A stretch of DNA of 11,126 nt from CAZGYE01 sp964530165 (GTDB lineage Bacteria; Planctomycetota; Planctomycetia; Planctomycetales; Planctomycetaceae): positions 1-11,126 of the forward strand of contig CAZGYE010000196.1 of the NCBI GenBank assembly GCA_964530165.1. Reading direction: 5' to 3'. Each line of letters begins with the position of its first letter. The first letter of the stretch is position 1. The position numbers and the translations under genes were made by a program. The notes below the pieces were generated by a model. It made no database searches. It was not told the origin of the DNA and was given only the letters and a program-made list of their open reading frames with translations. Of the stretch, positions 1-6,223 are shown in pieces.

Positions 1-47
1 AAAAAAACTTCCAAAAAAATAATTCTGCCCTGCAACTGATCAACTTG

Positions 48-68
48 GGCTAGCGCTTCGGGCTAGTT
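48..68. other. Short hairpin in the non-coding left flank (1-183)
   Basis: The first 183 bases hold no convincing gene. Apart from the tandem repeat at 117-166, the only structure I see is a 5-bp stem, CTAGC at 50-54 with GCTAG at 62-66 around a 7-nt loop, which G-T wobbles could extend to 48-68. It lies downstream of the minus-strand gene ending at 184. On the minus strand it is followed, after some distance, by T-rich runs (1-22). It could be a weak terminator or another dispersed repeat. The stem is too short and too far from the T-run to call a standard intrinsic terminator. Confidence 0.25.
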
Positions 69-116
69 TGGGTGTTTTTCAACGGGCAGCTAGCCGGCTG
101 TTCCGGTAACCAGGGA

Positions 117-166
117 GCTGACGCCCCGGCAGTGCCGGCTGACGCCCCGGCAGTGCCGGCTGACGT
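117..166. repeat. 21-nt tandem repeat, two full copies plus a partial one
   Basis: The unit GCTGACGCCCCGGCAGTGCCG plus its continuation repeats with period 21 at 117-137 and 138-158, and a third copy starts at 159 and diverges after about 7 bases. Each unit carries the near-perfect palindrome CCGGCAGTGCCGG, a 6-bp stem around one base. The same core occurs with the same 21-nt period at 5977-6021, there inside a coding sequence. Because 21 is a multiple of three, both sites read as Pro-Ala-Val-Pro-Ala-Asp-x on the plus strand. At this site I see no gene carrying that reading. Confidence 0.85.
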
Positions 167-183
167 CCCCCGCTCGCCGATTC

Positions 184-2601
184 TCACTCCCGCGGGCGAA
201 CTCGGAGCATCGAAAGCGTTCGGGCCGGCAGGGGGAATTGCACCGGCGTGGGGCTGCGCAGGCCTTTCTGCGGAACCACTTTGATCGCCGTGCGCCATGT
301 CGCTTCGTCTATCTTGCCATCCTGATTGCGGTCCGGTCCCACCCGGGCCTCATAGGTTCCCGGCTCCAATTCCCACAGGTTGGCGGTGATGGTGCGGCCG
401 TTGCCGCCACCGGCGGGGCTGGGGTCGAAGCAGTACAAGTGAACGGCAAGATCTCGCGAGCTGCCCCGGCGAACCAGGGCACAAAAGTTCTCGCCCGAGT
501 CTTTCCAGGTGACGTCAATCCGGGGCCACACGGCCTCCACGGGTGCCGGGCCGCCCAGGTACATCAGGCACAGGGCCGACTCGCTGTTCTGAAGTTTGTG
601 CGCCAGGTGATCGTTCGACGTGACGCGGCGCTCGCTCTTGTCATAGAACCAGTATGTGAAGGCGCCCCACTTGTCGTTCAAGCACGAACTCAGGTTCCAG
701 CCCAGTGTTGCCAGGTAGTCCTCGTCGCCGGTAACCATCCATCCCAAGTACAGTTGCGCACCGACCGCGCAGCGAGACTCCAGGTAGGCCCCCACCGTCA
801 GCGGCCGATCGACGTACCACAGCCGGTCCTTGTTGCGGTCCAGATAGACGTAGCTCTTGACTCCGTCAACCAGTGTGTCGCGGATCCGGCTCGCCCAATG
901 TGCCAAGTGGTCGTCGAAGCGGGTGTCGCCGGTAGCGCGGCGGTACTGGATGGCGACCAGGGCAAGCTGGCCCAACAGACCGACGTGGTCCGTGTTCGCG
1001 ACCTCGCCGAGCGTGCCGGCCGACGGCACACCGTTGACCGACCATGCTAAGAGACTCTTTTCCAGCAGCGTGCGGATCGGTTCCAGATAGCGATCCTCGC
1101 CGGAGACGTAGTAGCAGCCGATCAAGTGGAACAGTGTCGCCCGCATCGACGCCAGATGGGCGTGAGTGCCGACGGTCCGGCCGGAGGGCCAGCCGATTTG
1201 TCTGGGGAGCAAACCGGCGATGCGTTCCGGGCCGTCAGCCGCTTTCGCCGCCTCGACCCACGTGCGGCCGTAATCGAGCATGATCTGTTTGGACTGTTCG
1301 TCCCCGGTAGCCCAAAGGGCGTACATAGCCGGCTTGAGCGCCTTGGACGATTGCGGGATGTCGAACGGGCGGTCGTGCTCGCGGGTCACCGGCTGAAGCG
1401 TTCGGGGATCGAACCCAAAATAGTCGCTGCGGAACTGCAACCGGTCCTTCTTGTTACGGCTGAGAAAATGTTCGGCCATGGTCGCCACCGTTCGCCGGCA
1501 CCGCTCGGACCATTTCGGATTCGCGTAGTCCATCACGACCATCCGCGGCTGAGAGTAGCTGGTGTTCTCGGCGGCATGTTCCACGTCCGACAGGCGGTCG
1601 TAGCCGAACCGTTCCAAGAAGGGACGGCTCTTCCACACGCCGTCGGCCAGCAGCTCCAGAGATCGACGCACCTTCGCGTCATCCTGAGCCAACACCAGCA
1701 CCGGCCAGCCGCAGACCAGCTCCACGTCGTCCTCGTACTGTCCGCCGAATTGTCCGTCGGGTTGTTGATGGTCGATCCAATAGTAAGCCCAGTTACGAAG
1801 CCGGGCCATCGCATCTCGCTGGGCCAACGCCCATTCCGGGGCGTCGAGACGACGGTACCTTTCGGTGTCGGCCGAGATGCGCTCCAGCACCGCCTCGTAC
1901 TTCCGCGATTCTTCGATCAGCCGCAATCGGGTCTCCAGCAATGAGAGCGAGCGTCGCGTAACCTTGACCTTGGCGTCTTTCGAGCTCAGCGATCGAATGA
2001 GCGCGCGCAGCGCATCGGGATCATGCCCTGCATCGGCGGGCGACGGCGGAAACGCGCTGGGCTCGAGCTTCCGCTTCGGCCCGGCGGCGGCGGAGTGCAT
2101 ACTCAACTCGGCAATGTGCGCAAACGCGTTGTCCGGCCGACGCGTGCCCAGCAGCCGAATCCGCAACCGGTCGGCCCGCACCGCCGGGAAACGGACGTGG
2201 ATCTTCTTCTCGGAGTTGTTGCGCAGCCGAGCCAAAGGGTGAGCACCATCCCACTCACCATCCAGCCCGGCGTACAGGTCGAAATCTTTGAGGCGAAGCT
2301 GTCCTTTCAGAGTGCTGGTGAGGACGACCAACGTGTCGATCACGTGTGGTTCGGGGAACAGGATGTCAACGTCAACGGGATCAAACGCCAAATCACCGGC
2401 GCCCGTGGCCCACCAGGTCTCAGGATTGCCATCCACCATCCGGCTGACTTGGGCCTGCTCGCCTTTGATTCGGCTCTGGGCAACGATTTTGGACTGCTTG
2501 ACGAGATTCGACCGATCGTCGGCACCCGCGGCGATCGCGGCCGCCCCTGTCAGGATCAGAAAGCATATCGGCCCAGCGGCATTGAAAGAGCGTGTTGTCA
2601 C
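184..2601 (-). CDS. Exported 805-aa protein with discoidin-like (F5/8 type C) N-terminal domain and toroid-like core
   Basis: Start is GTG at 2599-2601, chosen because a perfect AGGAGG lies 8 nt upstream. Residues 1-26 form a signal peptide (hydrophobic 11-26, Ala-rich cleavage region near AAGA-DD). Residues about 36-170 resemble an F5/8 type C (discoidin) galactose-binding-like domain: M-V-D-G-N-P-E-T-W-W, then beta-rich sequence ending in L-R-I-R-L and an I-A-E-L-S strand. A charged helical linker spans about 195-255. Residues about 257-640 are helix-rich with regularly spaced Trp/Tyr and acidic residues, like the alpha/alpha toroid of many glycoside hydrolases and polysaccharide lyases; I cannot assign a family or catalytic pair. 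Near residues 757-765 a D-x-N-x-D-G-x-I-D stretch resembles a calcium-binding EF-hand/dockerin loop. It probably binds or degrades a glycan outside the cytoplasm. It may share a transcript with the propeller gene upstream on the same strand, across a 211-bp gap. Substrate and activity are unknown. Confidence 0.9.
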   Translation of the reverse strand: MTTRSFNAAGPICFLILTGAAAIAAGADDRSNLVKQSKIVAQSRIKGEQAQVSRMVDGNPETWWATGAGDLAFDPVDVDILFPEPHVIDTLVVLTSTLKGQLRLKDFDLYAGLDGEWDGAHPLARLRNNSEKKIHVRFPAVRADRLRIRLLGTRRPDNAFAHIAELSMHSAAAGPKRKLEPSAFPPSPADAGHDPDALRALIRSLSSKDAKVKVTRRSLSLLETRLRLIEESRKYEAVLERISADTERYRRLDAPEWALAQRDAMARLRNWAYYWIDHQQPDGQFGGQYEDDVELVCGWPVLVLAQDDAKVRRSLELLADGVWKSRPFLERFGYDRLSDVEHAAENTSYSQPRMVVMDYANPKWSERCRRTVATMAEHFLSRNKKDRLQFRSDYFGFDPRTLQPVTREHDRPFDIPQSSKALKPAMYALWATGDEQSKQIMLDYGRTWVEAAKAADGPERIAGLLPRQIGWPSGRTVGTHAHLASMRATLFHLIGCYYVSGEDRYLEPIRTLLEKSLLAWSVNGVPSAGTLGEVANTDHVGLLGQLALVAIQYRRATGDTRFDDHLAHWASRIRDTLVDGVKSYVYLDRNKDRLWYVDRPLTVGAYLESRCAVGAQLYLGWMVTGDEDYLATLGWNLSSCLNDKWGAFTYWFYDKSERRVTSNDHLAHKLQNSESALCLMYLGGPAPVEAVWPRIDVTWKDSGENFCALVRRGSSRDLAVHLYCFDPSPAGGGNGRTITANLWELEPGTYEARVGPDRNQDGKIDEATWRTAIKVVPQKGLRSPTPVQFPLPARTLSMLRVRPRE

Positions 2602-2609
2602 GGCATTAG

Positions 2610-2615
2610 CCTCCT
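2610..2615 (-). promoter_or_regulatory. Ribosome binding site for the 805-aa protein
   Basis: AGGAGG on the minus strand, 8 nt before the GTG start at 2599-2601. It decides the GTG start. An ATG at 2604-2606 lies between them in another frame and stops after two codons. Confidence 0.8.
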
Positions 2616-2654
2616 GGTTCTACAGCGCGAAGTTCACGTGGACGGAAAAAAAGG

Positions 2655-2780
2655 AACCACAGATGGACACAGATAAACACAGATAAAAACAAGCGTCATC
2701 ATACACAGAGTGTTTTGTTACAGGCCCGAAGCTCATTTCGTCCGCGTTTTGACCAAAAGAATCCGTGTTCATCTGTGGTT
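2655..2780. mobile_element. 126-bp element with terminal inverted repeats (MITE/REP-like)
   Basis: The left end, AACCACAGATGGACACAGAT (2655-2674), and the reverse complement of the right end, AACCACAGATGAACACGGAT (2761-2780), match at 18 of 20 positions. The core is AT-richer than the flanking genes and holds a further direct echo of the left end (A-A-A-C-A-C-A-G-A-T, 2675-2684). No reading frame or transposase is present. The element fills most of the gap between two minus-strand genes. From memory, ends of this AACCACAGATG type are dispersed in several environmental bacterial phyla including planctomycetes; I could not check this. It could be a non-autonomous mobile element or a transcribed hairpin. 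Confidence 0.6.
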
Positions 2781-2812
2781 TCAGAACTCCCTGGTTCTTG
2801 AAGCCTCTCGCG

Positions 2813-4180
2813 TCATTCCGGTGGGGCTGGTTTCGTCTTTTCGCGGCCGATCTCCTTGATGGGGACGAGCCTCGCGTCCGGCTCGAGCGGCACGGCCATC
2901 TGGTTGGTCTGGGGATCGCCGAACGGCCCCGGCCACTGGGCTGTTGCGTTCTCCGCGAACTTGGTGACCACGATGCGATCCTGCCACAAATCGCCGCTGA
3001 AGATCTTGCCGCGGGCCATGATGTGCGTCGCACACGAGGTAATCATGCGGCCGTATTCGTAGACCTCCTCCAGTTTGCCGGTGGCCGCATTGATTCGAAA
3101 ACATTTTGTCGTCTGCGGCGGCGAGCCTCCGTTTTCCCCGTAAAAATAGCCGTTCGAGTAGGGCAAGTTGCCGATGCCCACGTAGTGGAATTCCGAGAGG
3201 TCACATTTCCAGACGATCCGGCCGTCGGCAATCGAGTACGCGGCGATGTATTTCCATTTGTCGCCGGTGTATTTCTTACTCCAACCATTGCTGCTGCCAC
3301 ACACCAGTTTGCCCTCGGCATACGTCAGGGTGTCTTTCTTGCCGTTGGGCAAATTGGTCCGTTCCCACAGCAGGTTGAGGTCCTTGTCGTAGAGTCGAAT
3401 TGCAGAGTCCCATTCCGGTTTGCCGTACCAGCGGGTGGCCACAAAGTAGCCGTGCGAATCGTTCACCAGCACGGTATTCCACGCGATGCAGACGTGGGGC
3501 GTGGGAACGGCGACTTCTCTGAGGACGTGGCCGTCAGCGGCGCGAATCTTCAGGACTTCTCCGTCGCGTTGGTAAAAGATCAGTCCGTTCTTCTGATCGA
3601 CGCAGGGGGTGACGCCCCCCGTGCTGCGCCGTTTGATCCACCAGACATCTTCACCCGTCTCGCTGGAAAGCGCGTGCAGCCCGCTGCTGCAGGCCATCAG
3701 CAGCAATTTGGAGCCGTCGTCGCGCTGGTAATAGGAGTATCCGAAGAAATACGCCCCGGGCTGATTGGCCGCGCTGATCCACTGGACCTCTCCCGTGTCG
3801 CGGTTCATGGCGACCGTCCGGGCGTTCTTGTGTTCATGGGCGATCACCAGCCAGGTTCCGTCCTTCCTTTGAAACACCAGAGGTGAGCTGTCGTAGGTAT
3901 AGCCGAAGTCATACGCGCGAATCTTTTTGAACGAGTGCATGTCGAAGGCGACCACGCAGGGAAAATCTTCCGTCCGGGTGACACCCTTTCGTCGGGAATG
4001 ATCGTTGGCGGTGAAATAGGCGACTCCGTCGACGACCACCCCACCCTGGGAATAGTAATCCAAACCGCAAGGCGACTGTGGGTTGATTCGTGAAGACGTC
4101 TCCTGCGATAAACCCGTGACCCCAAGCAGGCAGAAAATGCACACAGCCCTCGCAGCAACTCGCATCGGAAACCTTCTCAT
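2813..4180 (-). CDS. Exported PQQ-like beta-propeller protein
   Basis: Start is the ATG at 4178-4180, with GGAGG 9 nt upstream. A longer GTG start at 4199-4201 is possible, but the ribosome binding site would then sit inside the gene. The 455-aa product begins with M-R-R-F-P-M-R, a hydrophobic stretch (residues 8-24) and a likely cleavage site near G-L-S-Q, so it is exported. The rest is beta-propeller-like. At least five strands carry the PQQ-like repeat signature, a turn such as D-T-G-E-V-Q-W, E-T-G-E-D-V-W-W, A-D-G-H-V-L, A-D-G-R-I-V-W-K or A-T-G-K-L-E, each after a strand ending in a small-residue turn. I see no cytochrome c CXXCH motif and no recognisable quinoprotein dehydrogenase active site, so it is more likely a binding or scaffold propeller than a PQQ enzyme. 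The C-terminal 25 residues are charged and Pro-rich. It diverges from the ASPIC/UnbV gene across a 122-bp spacer. Confidence 0.88.
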   Translation of the reverse strand: MRRFPMRVAARAVCIFCLLGVTGLSQETSSRINPQSPCGLDYYSQGGVVVDGVAYFTANDHSRRKGVTRTEDFPCVVAFDMHSFKKIRAYDFGYTYDSSPLVFQRKDGTWLVIAHEHKNARTVAMNRDTGEVQWISAANQPGAYFFGYSYYQRDDGSKLLLMACSSGLHALSSETGEDVWWIKRRSTGGVTPCVDQKNGLIFYQRDGEVLKIRAADGHVLREVAVPTPHVCIAWNTVLVNDSHGYFVATRWYGKPEWDSAIRLYDKDLNLLWERTNLPNGKKDTLTYAEGKLVCGSSNGWSKKYTGDKWKYIAAYSIADGRIVWKCDLSEFHYVGIGNLPYSNGYFYGENGGSPPQTTKCFRINAATGKLEEVYEYGRMITSCATHIMARGKIFSGDLWQDRIVVTKFAENATAQWPGPFGDPQTNQMAVPLEPDARLVPIKEIGREKTKPAPPE

Positions 4181-4189
4181 CGTCGGGGT

Positions 4190-4194
4190 CCTCC
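4190..4194 (-). promoter_or_regulatory. Ribosome binding site for the PQQ-like propeller
   Basis: GGAGG on the minus strand (within A-G-A-A-G-G-A-G-G), 9 nt before the ATG at 4178-4180. It favours that ATG over the upstream GTG at 4199-4201. Confidence 0.75.
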
Positions 4195-4231
4195 TTCTCA
4201 CGGATGAATTGTGCCGCGCGTTGATGAGTCC

Positions 4232-4261
4232 AGTCTACCGAGCCGTCAGGCCCCTTGGCAA
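4232..4261 (-). promoter_or_regulatory. Candidate sigma70-type promoter for the PQQ-like propeller
   Basis: On the minus strand, TTGCCA (4256-4261, 5 of 6 matches to TTGACA) is followed by an 18-bp spacer and TAGACT (4232-4237, 4 of 6 matches to TATAAT). Transcription would start near 4225 and leave a leader of about 45 nt that includes the GGAGG at 4190-4194. The position in the divergent spacer is right. The match is suggestive, not proof. Confidence 0.4.
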
Positions 4262-4290
4262 CAACTCTACACCCGGCACAGGCGCTCCGT

Positions 4291-4296
4291 TATGAT
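4291..4296 (+). promoter_or_regulatory. Candidate -10 box immediately before the ASPIC/UnbV start
   Basis: TATGAT (5 of 6 to TATAAT) ends 6 nt before the ATG at 4303. No clear Shine-Dalgarno sequence precedes that ATG. If this is the true -10, transcription would begin at or next to the start codon and the mRNA would be leaderless. The matching -35 (TACACC at 4268-4273) is poor, so this is a weak call. Confidence 0.2.
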
Positions 4297-4302
4297 GGCG
4301 GC

Positions 4303-6057
4303 ATGATGGATTCCGTCTCATTTCTGGGCACAGCCTCGTTTCGTGGGGGAACCAGGGTTTGCCTGCTCAGCTCGCTGTTGTCGATCGCGGGCTTCTCGGG
4401 CGTTGGTTGGGGGCAGGAATCGCAGATCCGCTTCAACGATGTGGCCGAGGCCGCCGGCATTCGTTTCCAACACCACTCGCCTCTCAGCCCGGAGCGTCAC
4501 ATTCATCTTTTCATGGGGTCCGGCCTCGCCTGGACCGATTACGACCGCGACGGACGGCCCGATCTGTTCTTTTGCCAGGGACGGGCTTGGAACAAGAACG
4601 ACAACGACACCCAGCACAAGCCCACACGTTCCAACCAACTCTTCCGCAACCTGCGCGACGGGACGTTTACAGACGTCACGCAGGCCGCAGGTTTTGCCGA
4701 CGTGCGTTATTCCATGGGCGTCGCGGTGGGGGATTACGACAACGATGGCTTTTCGGACCTGTACGTGAGCAATTTCGGCAGGAATGCCTTCTATCGCAAC
4801 AACGGGGACGGGACCTTTACCGAGCAGGCGGCCAAGCTGGGCCTGGATGACGAGCGGTACGGTGCCAGTTGCACGTGGGCGGACATCGACGGCGACGGGA
4901 ATCTCGATTTGTTCGTCGTGAATTACCTGAAGATCGATCGGAACAATTACCCGCTCTGTCACCACAAGGAGGCCGGTCTCAAGCTGGCTGCAAGCTGTCA
5001 TCCGCGGTATCTCCCTGCGGAATTCGACATCCTGTACCACAACGAAGGAGACGGCAGATTCACCGACGTGTCGCAGCAATCCGGTCTGCGAAAGGGCCAG
5101 GCCCGCCAAGGGCTTGGCATCATCGCGGCCGATCTCGATGGAGACAACGACGTCGATTTCTACGTCGCCAACGACTCCGTTCCCAACCAACTCTGGGTGA
5201 ATCAGGGTGACGGCACGTTTCGGGATCGCGGGATTCTTTCCGGAACGGCCGTGAATCGAACCGGCCGGTGGGAAGCCGGCATGGGAGTGGTCGCCGGTGA
5301 CGTCGACGGAGACGGTCGTTTCGATCTGTTCGTCACCAACTACTTTCGGGAAACCAACACGCTGTATCGAAACGAGGGAGCCAACTTCTTTCTCGACGTG
5401 ACCGACGAAGTGGGACTCGCAGCACCCAGCCGCCTGGTCCTGAGTTTTGGAACATCGTTGCTCGACGCCGACAACGACGGCTGGCTCGATCTGTTCGTCG
5501 CCAACGGGCACGTTCAGGACCGATTCGAAAGGTTCGGCCGGAACGAGCCGTTCGCTCAGTTGCCGCAGTTCTTCCGTAACGACCGGGGCCGCCGCTTTCA
5601 AGAAGTCTCCCGCAAGGTCGGCGACTACTTTCGGCGGAAGGTCGTCGGCCGTGGATCGGCCGCCGCCGATTTCGATCGCGACGGGCGGTGCGACCTGGCC
5701 GTGCTGCACCTCAACGGCGCCGCCGCCCTGTTGCGGAACGAGAGCGAGTCGATCGGCAAGTCGCTGCAGGTTCAGTTAGTCGGCATTTCCAGCAACCGCG
5801 ACGCGATCGGCGCCGTCGTGGAGGTGACCGTCGGCAAACGACGGTTACTCCGGAGTCGCATCGGTAGTTCCAGTTACCTGTCGTGCGACGAAGGCCCCTT
5901 GCTGATCGGGATTGGAGAGAGCCGAACGGTGGATCGCCTGAGCGTTCGCTGGCCGAGCGGACGCCGGGAACACTGGCCGGCAGTGCCGGCTGACGGACCG
6001 GCAGTGCCGGCTGACGGACCGCTGCGCCTGATTGAAGGGACCGGCGTCGCCGATTAA
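4303..6057 (+). CDS. Exported CRTAC1-family FG-GAP/VCBS propeller with C-terminal ASPIC/UnbV domain
   Basis: The 584-aa product begins M-M-D-S-V-S with a hydrophobic signal-like stretch (about residues 17-37) and a plausible cleavage after G-W-G-Q. A TTG start at 4255 in the same frame is possible, but it would put 16 non-hydrophobic residues before the signal. Neither start has a good ribosome binding site. Seven Ca-binding loops of D-x-D-x-D-G or close form follow (D-Y-D-R-D-G-R, D-Y-D-N-D-G-F, D-I-D-G-D-G-N, D-L-D-G-D-N-D, D-V-D-G-D-G-R, D-A-D-N-D-G-W, D-F-D-R-D-G-R), as in a seven-bladed FG-GAP propeller. The last 90 residues match the ASPIC/UnbV type, with G-I-G near the middle, then V-R-W-P-S-G-R and a terminal L-I-E-G. 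Between W-P-S-G-R-R-E-H-W and L-R-L-I-E-G sits an in-frame 7-residue duplication from a 21-nt DNA repeat. The exact function of bacterial members is unknown; an extracytoplasmic binding role is likely. A TPR gene follows, a pairing I regard as frequent in planctomycetes. Confidence 0.9.
   Translation: MMDSVSFLGTASFRGGTRVCLLSSLLSIAGFSGVGWGQESQIRFNDVAEAAGIRFQHHSPLSPERHIHLFMGSGLAWTDYDRDGRPDLFFCQGRAWNKNDNDTQHKPTRSNQLFRNLRDGTFTDVTQAAGFADVRYSMGVAVGDYDNDGFSDLYVSNFGRNAFYRNNGDGTFTEQAAKLGLDDERYGASCTWADIDGDGNLDLFVVNYLKIDRNNYPLCHHKEAGLKLAASCHPRYLPAEFDILYHNEGDGRFTDVSQQSGLRKGQARQGLGIIAADLDGDNDVDFYVANDSVPNQLWVNQGDGTFRDRGILSGTAVNRTGRWEAGMGVVAGDVDGDGRFDLFVTNYFRETNTLYRNEGANFFLDVTDEVGLAAPSRLVLSFGTSLLDADNDGWLDLFVANGHVQDRFERFGRNEPFAQLPQFFRNDRGRRFQEVSRKVGDYFRRKVVGRGSAAADFDRDGRCDLAVLHLNGAAALLRNESESIGKSLQVQLVGISSNRDAIGAVVEVTVGKRRLLRSRIGSSSYLSCDEGPLLIGIGESRTVDRLSVRWPSGRREHWPAVPADGPAVPADGPLRLIEGTGVAD
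5977..6021 (+). repeat. 21-nt tandem repeat inside the ASPIC/UnbV coding sequence
   Basis: The unit starting CCGGCAGTGCCGGCTGACGG is 21 nt long. It occurs at 5977-5997 and 5998-6018, with CCG of a third copy at 6019-6021. It encodes Pro-Ala-Val-Pro-Ala-Asp-Gly twice. The shared core GGCAGTGCCGGCTGACG is identical to that of the intergenic repeat at 117-166. The unit length keeps the frame open, and the repeat lies in the last loop before the final strand of the ASPIC/UnbV domain, where added residues may be tolerated. Confidence 0.85.
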
Positions 6058-6065
6058 AACAAACG

Positions 6066-6198
6066 TAGTGGTCTATCAAAGCTGATTTGACAGGTGTCGT
6101 GGGGCAGGCTTTCCAGCCTGCCGATTGGCCGGGGCAGGCTGGAAAGCCTGCCTCACACTCGGCTCTGTACACGTCATTTCAGCTTTGACAGATCAGTA
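6066..6198. mobile_element. 133-bp palindromic MITE-like element, complete copy
   Basis: The ends are imperfect inverted repeats: TAGTGGTCTATCAAAGCTGA from 6066, and TACTGATCTGTCAAAGCTGA as the reverse complement ending at 6198 (16 of 20 match). Inside are two perfect inverted 20-bp arms, GGCAGGCTTTCCAGCCTGCC at 6103-6122 and its reverse complement at 6133-6152, around a 10-nt loop. The spacers between ends and arms differ in length (17 and 26 nt), which gives the element an orientation. TA at both ends would fit a TA target-site duplication, as made by IS630/Tc1-mariner transposases; that is inference. There is no coding capacity. A second copy in the opposite orientation begins at 11072. 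The element fills most of the gap between the ASPIC/UnbV and TPR genes and, if transcribed, would fold into a strong hairpin. Confidence 0.75.
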
Positions 6199-6223
6199 GT
6201 CTGACAGGGCAAAGAGGACGATG

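Noticed and set aside
117..166. Start of a CRISPR array
   Set aside because: The 21-nt copies are directly adjacent with no spacers, and no cas gene is nearby.
72..284. A short plus-strand frame carrying the Pro-Ala-Val-Pro-Ala-Asp repeat near the left edge
   Set aside because: It is generated by the 21-nt DNA repeat and runs into the 3' end of the minus-strand gene. I see no ribosome binding site or homology.
238..1944. Two plus-strand open frames (238-1050 and 1126-1944) opposite the 805-aa gene
   Set aside because: Composition and lack of motifs mark them as shadows of the minus-strand gene, which is supported by a perfect ribosome binding site and signal peptide.
2765..3886. A 373-codon open frame on the plus strand opposite the PQQ-like propeller
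   Set aside because: It is a high-GC shadow with no recognisable fold. The minus strand has a signal peptide, ribosome binding site and propeller repeats.
2813..4180. PQQ-dependent dehydrogenase
   Set aside because: Only the propeller repeats are visible. There is no haem-binding CXXCH, and I could not identify the quinone/calcium active-site residues.
4318..5709. A 463-codon open frame on the minus strand opposite the ASPIC/UnbV gene
   Set aside because: It is the mirror of the Asp/Gly-rich calcium-loop codons of the plus-strand gene. It has no domain, no signal and no start context, while the plus strand shows seven clear Ca-binding loops.
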